Made by a program: the position numbers and the translations under genes. Of a stretch of DNA of 64,000 nucleotides, positions 62,676 to 64,000 are shown in pieces. The first letter of the stretch is position 1, and every line of letters begins with the position of its first letter. Under the pieces are notes generated by a model, which worked only from the letters and a program-made list of their open reading frames with translations, had not been told where the DNA came from and did not search any database. This DNA comes from Clavelina lepadiformis (lineage: Eukaryota; Chordata; Ascidiacea; Aplousobranchia; Clavelinidae): positions 994,501 through 1,058,500 of the forward strand of contig NC_135246.1 in assembly GCF_947623445.1 (NCBI RefSeq), written 5' to 3'.

Positions 62676-63724
62676 TTAGCCAACATCTGAGAAAGCACAA
62701 GTCAGTTTTTCTAAAGAGTCCCTCGCTTCACTTTCAGGGAGTTCTTTGAGGCAATCAAGAGCCAACATCCGATGCTTGCTCCCAACGTCTCTGCATTTTT
62801 CCATTATTGATGAACTTTCACGTACGTGGGAATTCAGCTGCAATTATTAATGGTTAGTTAACGAGTTAGTAAGTTGATTAGTTTTGAATAATTTTAATTG
62901 ATTAAAGCCAGCAGTGAAATAACTTAAATTGAGTTGGACAAATTAAACATTCTGAACAAAAGCAATATTTGAAAATATTCAATTCATTGAATGTTATGAT
63001 TCCGCACATGGATGCAGATGACTAAGAATTTGAAAATTTGTTTGTTCACGTGACTGTAACAAAAATCAAAACCGATGAAAAAACACAAAAAATTTCCAAT
63101 AATTAACGACATTAAATCTAAATTTGGTCTAAATGCTCACTTCTTCTGTCATGAGAATCAATCTTCCGTCTTTTTCGGACTTTTTCAGAAATTGTTCAAA
63201 CCATTTCCTGCCACCGTTGTCATGAGCAGCGATCACGACAGGCAAAGCGCAAAGTTCAGACGGGGCCAAGTTTATTTTGCCATTGTTGCTGTGGTCAAGT
63301 TTAGAAATTCGTTGGAAATCAAAACTAGCCTTCGTACACAAAGTTACAAATATTCACAAAACTTATTGAAAAAAATTTCTTCAAAGCAAAAATTAAACCA
63401 AAATTGCTGATTTTACTGAAATCGCATTTAATTGCAAAAATCAAACCTGGTGTGCCAAAGTAAAATGTTTCCCAAAGTTGCTGCAAACATCTCCGTACTT
63501 ATCTCCCATATCTACAAATTCAGTAACAGACCTGCACGCCTGTGATCAGAATTTGTTTAAATCTGTTACCAAATACACGAGAACTGAATCCAATAAAATG
63601 ACTGATAAACGTAAAAAAACACCCACGTTTGACAACAAACTTCCATATGCAAGGCACATAACATCTTCCCATTTCTCTGTAGAATCTGGCAGATCATCAA
63701 GAGAGGCCATAGCTGAGAACTTGC
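62676..63724 (-). CDS. Unrecognised multi-exon gene upstream of COQ3 (partial)
   Basis: Four consecutive exons fit in frame on the minus strand: 63724-63627, 63539-63447, 63329-63141, 62837-62676. They read GKFSAMASLDDLPDSTEKWE; CRSVTEFVDMGDKYGDVCSN; PVVIAAHDNGGRKWFEQFLK then SEKDGRLILMTEE; HVRESSSIMEKCRDVGSKHR then LKELPESEARDSLEKLTCAF, with a TAA at 62676-62678. All junctions within it are phase 0, and the first exon needs more sequence upstream. The acceptor of the third exon is weak. The stretch looks like a soluble, helix-rich protein; I recognise no family. If the TAA is removed by a 66-bp intron, the frame continues into 62618-62460. Confidence 0.55.
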
Positions 63725-64000
63725 CTGACTCGGGTAAAATAAAGAATCCATGCGACATGTCACTAATGGCCTTTGACATCAGATTAACGACCTACATGAG
63801 CAATTCATTAGTTTCATTCTTGTTTAACCAGCATGCAGCAAAGGATAGCTTTGCAGTAGCCACGCTTTGCAAATATATAGACCGGGGGTGTTCAAATGGC
63901 GGATCTCGATCCGGATCCGGATCTTTTCAACTTTTTGTGTGGATCTTCCAATGTAGTCTTGAAACAATCTTACAGCTGTAGCACACTTCACTTTTGACTT
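63725..64000. other. Window edge: possible further exons and start of a hAT-like repeat
   Basis: Minus-strand coding of the unknown gene may continue here but no clear exon was found. From about 63886 the sequence GGGGGTGTTCAAATGGCGGA resembles the end of a hAT-type element, followed by TCCGGATCCGGATC; it runs off the window. Confidence 0.35.

Noticed and set aside
63478-63981. 167-codon plus-strand ORF
   Set aside because: Lies antisense to the minus-strand exons of the unknown gene, and its end is a repeat.

Overview
The window is animal nuclear DNA: AT-rich, intron-bearing and full of small DNA transposons. I place it in a marine invertebrate; an ascidian-like tunicate is my best guess (short introns down to 34 bp, an invertebrate gene set, a high MITE load), but nothing in the sequence proves the clade. 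Gene models were built by hand from splice sites, reading phase and protein family knowledge; most exons are much shorter than a typical ORF cut-off. No tRNA, rRNA or CRISPR was seen.

Layout. 0.2-3.2 kb (-): mitochondrial [2Fe-2S] ferredoxin (FDX1-like), with a solo LTR in its first intron. 3.5-6.0 kb: a TA-flanked DNA transposon and two arrays of a 35-bp minisatellite. 9.6-11.2 kb (+): ADI1, acireductone dioxygenase of methionine salvage. 15.8-22.8 kb (+): an unrecognised secreted protein whose middle is encoded by seven tandem copies of a ~640-bp unit, each with two tiny symmetric exons. 26.2-31.6 kb (+): a two-PDZ NHERF-like scaffold with a LINE fragment and a MITE in its seventh intron. 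36.8 kb (-): one orphan exon of an unknown gene. 41.8-43.7 kb: a MULE transposon with 10-bp target duplication and long repetitive inverted ends. 44.7-47.6 kb (-): UPRT, uracil phosphoribosyltransferase-like. 51.2-52.8 kb (+): an intronless SLC43-family transporter closest to SLC43A3. 55.7-59.1 kb (+): RAB39-like small GTPase with three MITEs in its introns. 60.6-62.2 kb (-): COQ3, ubiquinone O-methyltransferase. 62.5-63.7 kb (-): exons of an unrecognised gene immediately upstream of COQ3.

How the genes relate. Two are mitochondrial (FDX1, COQ3), one belongs to methionine salvage (ADI1), and UPRT and the SLC43A3-like transporter lie head to head and both concern nucleobases. Otherwise this looks like an ordinary stretch of unrelated metazoan genes. 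The tandem exon-pair gene is the most unusual object here and the best candidate for something undescribed.
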